Shown: piece by piece, positions 6,009-6,774 of the stretch
How positions within the stretch are numbered: the stretch's first letter is position 1
Layout of the letters: each line of letters opens with the position of its first letter
Origin: Chitinophagaceae bacterium
GTDB taxonomy: Bacteria > Bacteroidota > Bacteroidia > Chitinophagales > Chitinophagaceae
Reading direction: 5' to 3'
NCBI GenBank assembly: GCA_019747455.1
Contig: JAIEQT010000438.1
Coordinates: forward strand, 1-6,774
DNA: 6,774 nt
Position numbers and translations under genes: made by a program
Notes under the pieces: model-generated
What the model saw: only the letters and a program-made list of their open reading frames with translations
Databases searched by the model: none
What the model was told of the DNA's origin: nothing

Positions 6009-6774
6009 TTATACCTTCCTCATTCTTCTTCTTAAAGCCATATAATTTTCAACAGCGGATTTTTTGGTAAGCCAGTTACGCCCTTCTTTGTAAGCATCTA
6101 TTTTTCCTTGGCGTGCCAATAAGCTAAGATACTCCGCACTATAGGGCATTTGCGATTCTTCTACCAGATTAGAGATGATTTGATATTCCTCCTCTATGGC
6201 ATAGCCTGGCGCACCTTGCAAATAAATATTAAGGCTTCTTTCAACAGCTTGTAACAGCAACAGGTATAATTTATTGTACTTTCCATTATTGGCTGCGTTG
6301 AGGGCATCATAATATTTTTTTCTATCATTTTTAAGAATAATGGCAGGCGGGTAGCCGGCGCGCATGAGCAATAAATTCATAAGCAGCCTTACTGTACGAC
6401 CATTGCCATCGAAGAAAGGGTGTATCCATACAAAGCGATGATGAAACCAGGCTGCAAATAAAATTGGATTACTATTGGTAAATTCATTTTGTGCAATAGC
6501 AACTAGTTCATCTAAAAGTATAGAGGCTTTATAAGCAGCGGGAGGTGTAAAGTTGGCACCACTAATACGAACGCCGGCATTTCTTATTCTTCCTGCAAAA
6601 TCATCGTCTATATTGCGCATTACAATTTCATGCAGCTTTAAAATATCTATCGCTCTTAAGCTATTCGTATTACTAACCAAGCCATAAACATATTGAATGG
6701 CTTTTTGGTGATTATGTATTTCTAGATGTTCACGTAAGGATTTACCACCAACTGTGATACCTAGTTCAAGTACT
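6009..6774 (-). CDS. Fic family protein with C-terminal helix-turn-helix domain, 5' end outside the window
   Basis: Fic enzymes usually transfer AMP from ATP to a target hydroxyl. The visible 254 codons are open to the right edge, so the true start lies beyond it; the TTG at 6680 is not the start, because family-typical sequence (GGKSLREHLEIHNHQKAI) continues upstream. The catalytic motif HPFFDGNGRT is intact (bases 6422-6393), with catalytic His, phosphate-contacting Asp-Gly-Asn-Gly and Arg. The preceding AGRIRNAGVRISGANFTPP is the usual flap region. After the Fic core, about bases 6149-6039 encode an excisionase/MerR-like helix-turn-helix (YSAEYLSLLARQGKIDAYKEG, then RNWLTKKSAVENYM) and a basic tail RRRMRKV. 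An inhibitory (S/T)xxxE(G/N) helix, if N-terminal, would lie outside the window. The DNA-binding tail suggests autoregulation, which is inference. No cognate antitoxin gene is visible. Confidence 0.9.
   Translation of the reverse strand, partial: VLELGITVGGKSLREHLEIHNHQKAIQYVYGLVSNTNSLRAIDILKLHEIVMRNIDDDFAGRIRNAGVRISGANFTPPAAYKASILLDELVAIAQNEFTNSNPILFAAWFHHRFVWIHPFFDGNGRTVRLLMNLLLMRAGYPPAIILKNDRKKYYDALNAANNGKYNKLYLLLLQAVERSLNIYLQGAPGYAIEEEYQIISNLVEESQMPYSAEYLSLLARQGKIDAYKEGRNWLTKKSAVENYMALRRRMRKV

Noticed and set aside
1..6774. tRNA or rRNA genes, CRISPR arrays, insertion sequences, attachment sites
   Set aside because: On reading both strands I saw no cloverleaf, no spaced repeats, no transposase or integrase and no terminal inverted repeats. 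Nearly all of the window is accounted for by protein genes, and no gene-free stretch exceeds about 125 bases.

Overview
The window looks like chromosomal DNA of a Bacteroidota bacterium, most likely near Chitinophagaceae; this is inferred from protein style, not computed. The clues are an EF-G with the insertion in its G domain that I associate with Bacteroidota, start codons mostly lacking Shine-Dalgarno sequences, signal peptides ending in Ala-Gln or Gly-Gln, a DUF5777-like outer-membrane barrel, and a sigma factor next to a membrane-anchored barrel protein.

Layout. Bases 1-9 read Tyr-Arg-stop and are probably the last codons of rpsG (ribosomal protein S7). They are followed by fusA (elongation factor G, 49-2199), the usual end of a str operon, and a strong intrinsic terminator (2222-2250). 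rpsJ, which often follows fusA in this phylum, is not present. Next comes an ECF-type sigma factor gene (2322-2897, apparently with a rare ATT start). It overlaps by 20 bases a gene for a 398-residue protein (2878-4074) made of a short cytoplasmic anti-sigma-like segment, one transmembrane helix, a periplasmic linker and a C-terminal outer-membrane-type beta-barrel. After a 57-base gap comes a tight three-gene operon: a lipoprotein mono-heme cytochrome c (4132-4536), a secreted YceI-like protein (4541-5095) and a DUF5777-like barrel protein (5100-5966), with 4 bases between consecutive genes. A 42-base convergent gap leads to the minus-strand fic gene, which runs off the right edge.

Main observation. 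The same promoter-like signal, GCAACCTTTTT with CGAT exactly 16 bases after GCAACC, lies upstream of both the sigma gene (2265-2290) and the cytochrome operon (4087-4112). This has the shape of an ECF -35/-10 pair. It suggests that the sigma factor activates its own gene and the cytochrome/YceI/DUF5777 operon, with the membrane-anchored barrel protein as the likely regulator. The five genes may therefore form one cell-envelope response module: sensor/anti-sigma, sigma, and an envelope redox or lipid-handling output. The promoter repeat and gene order are seen directly; the regulatory circuit and physiological output are inference.
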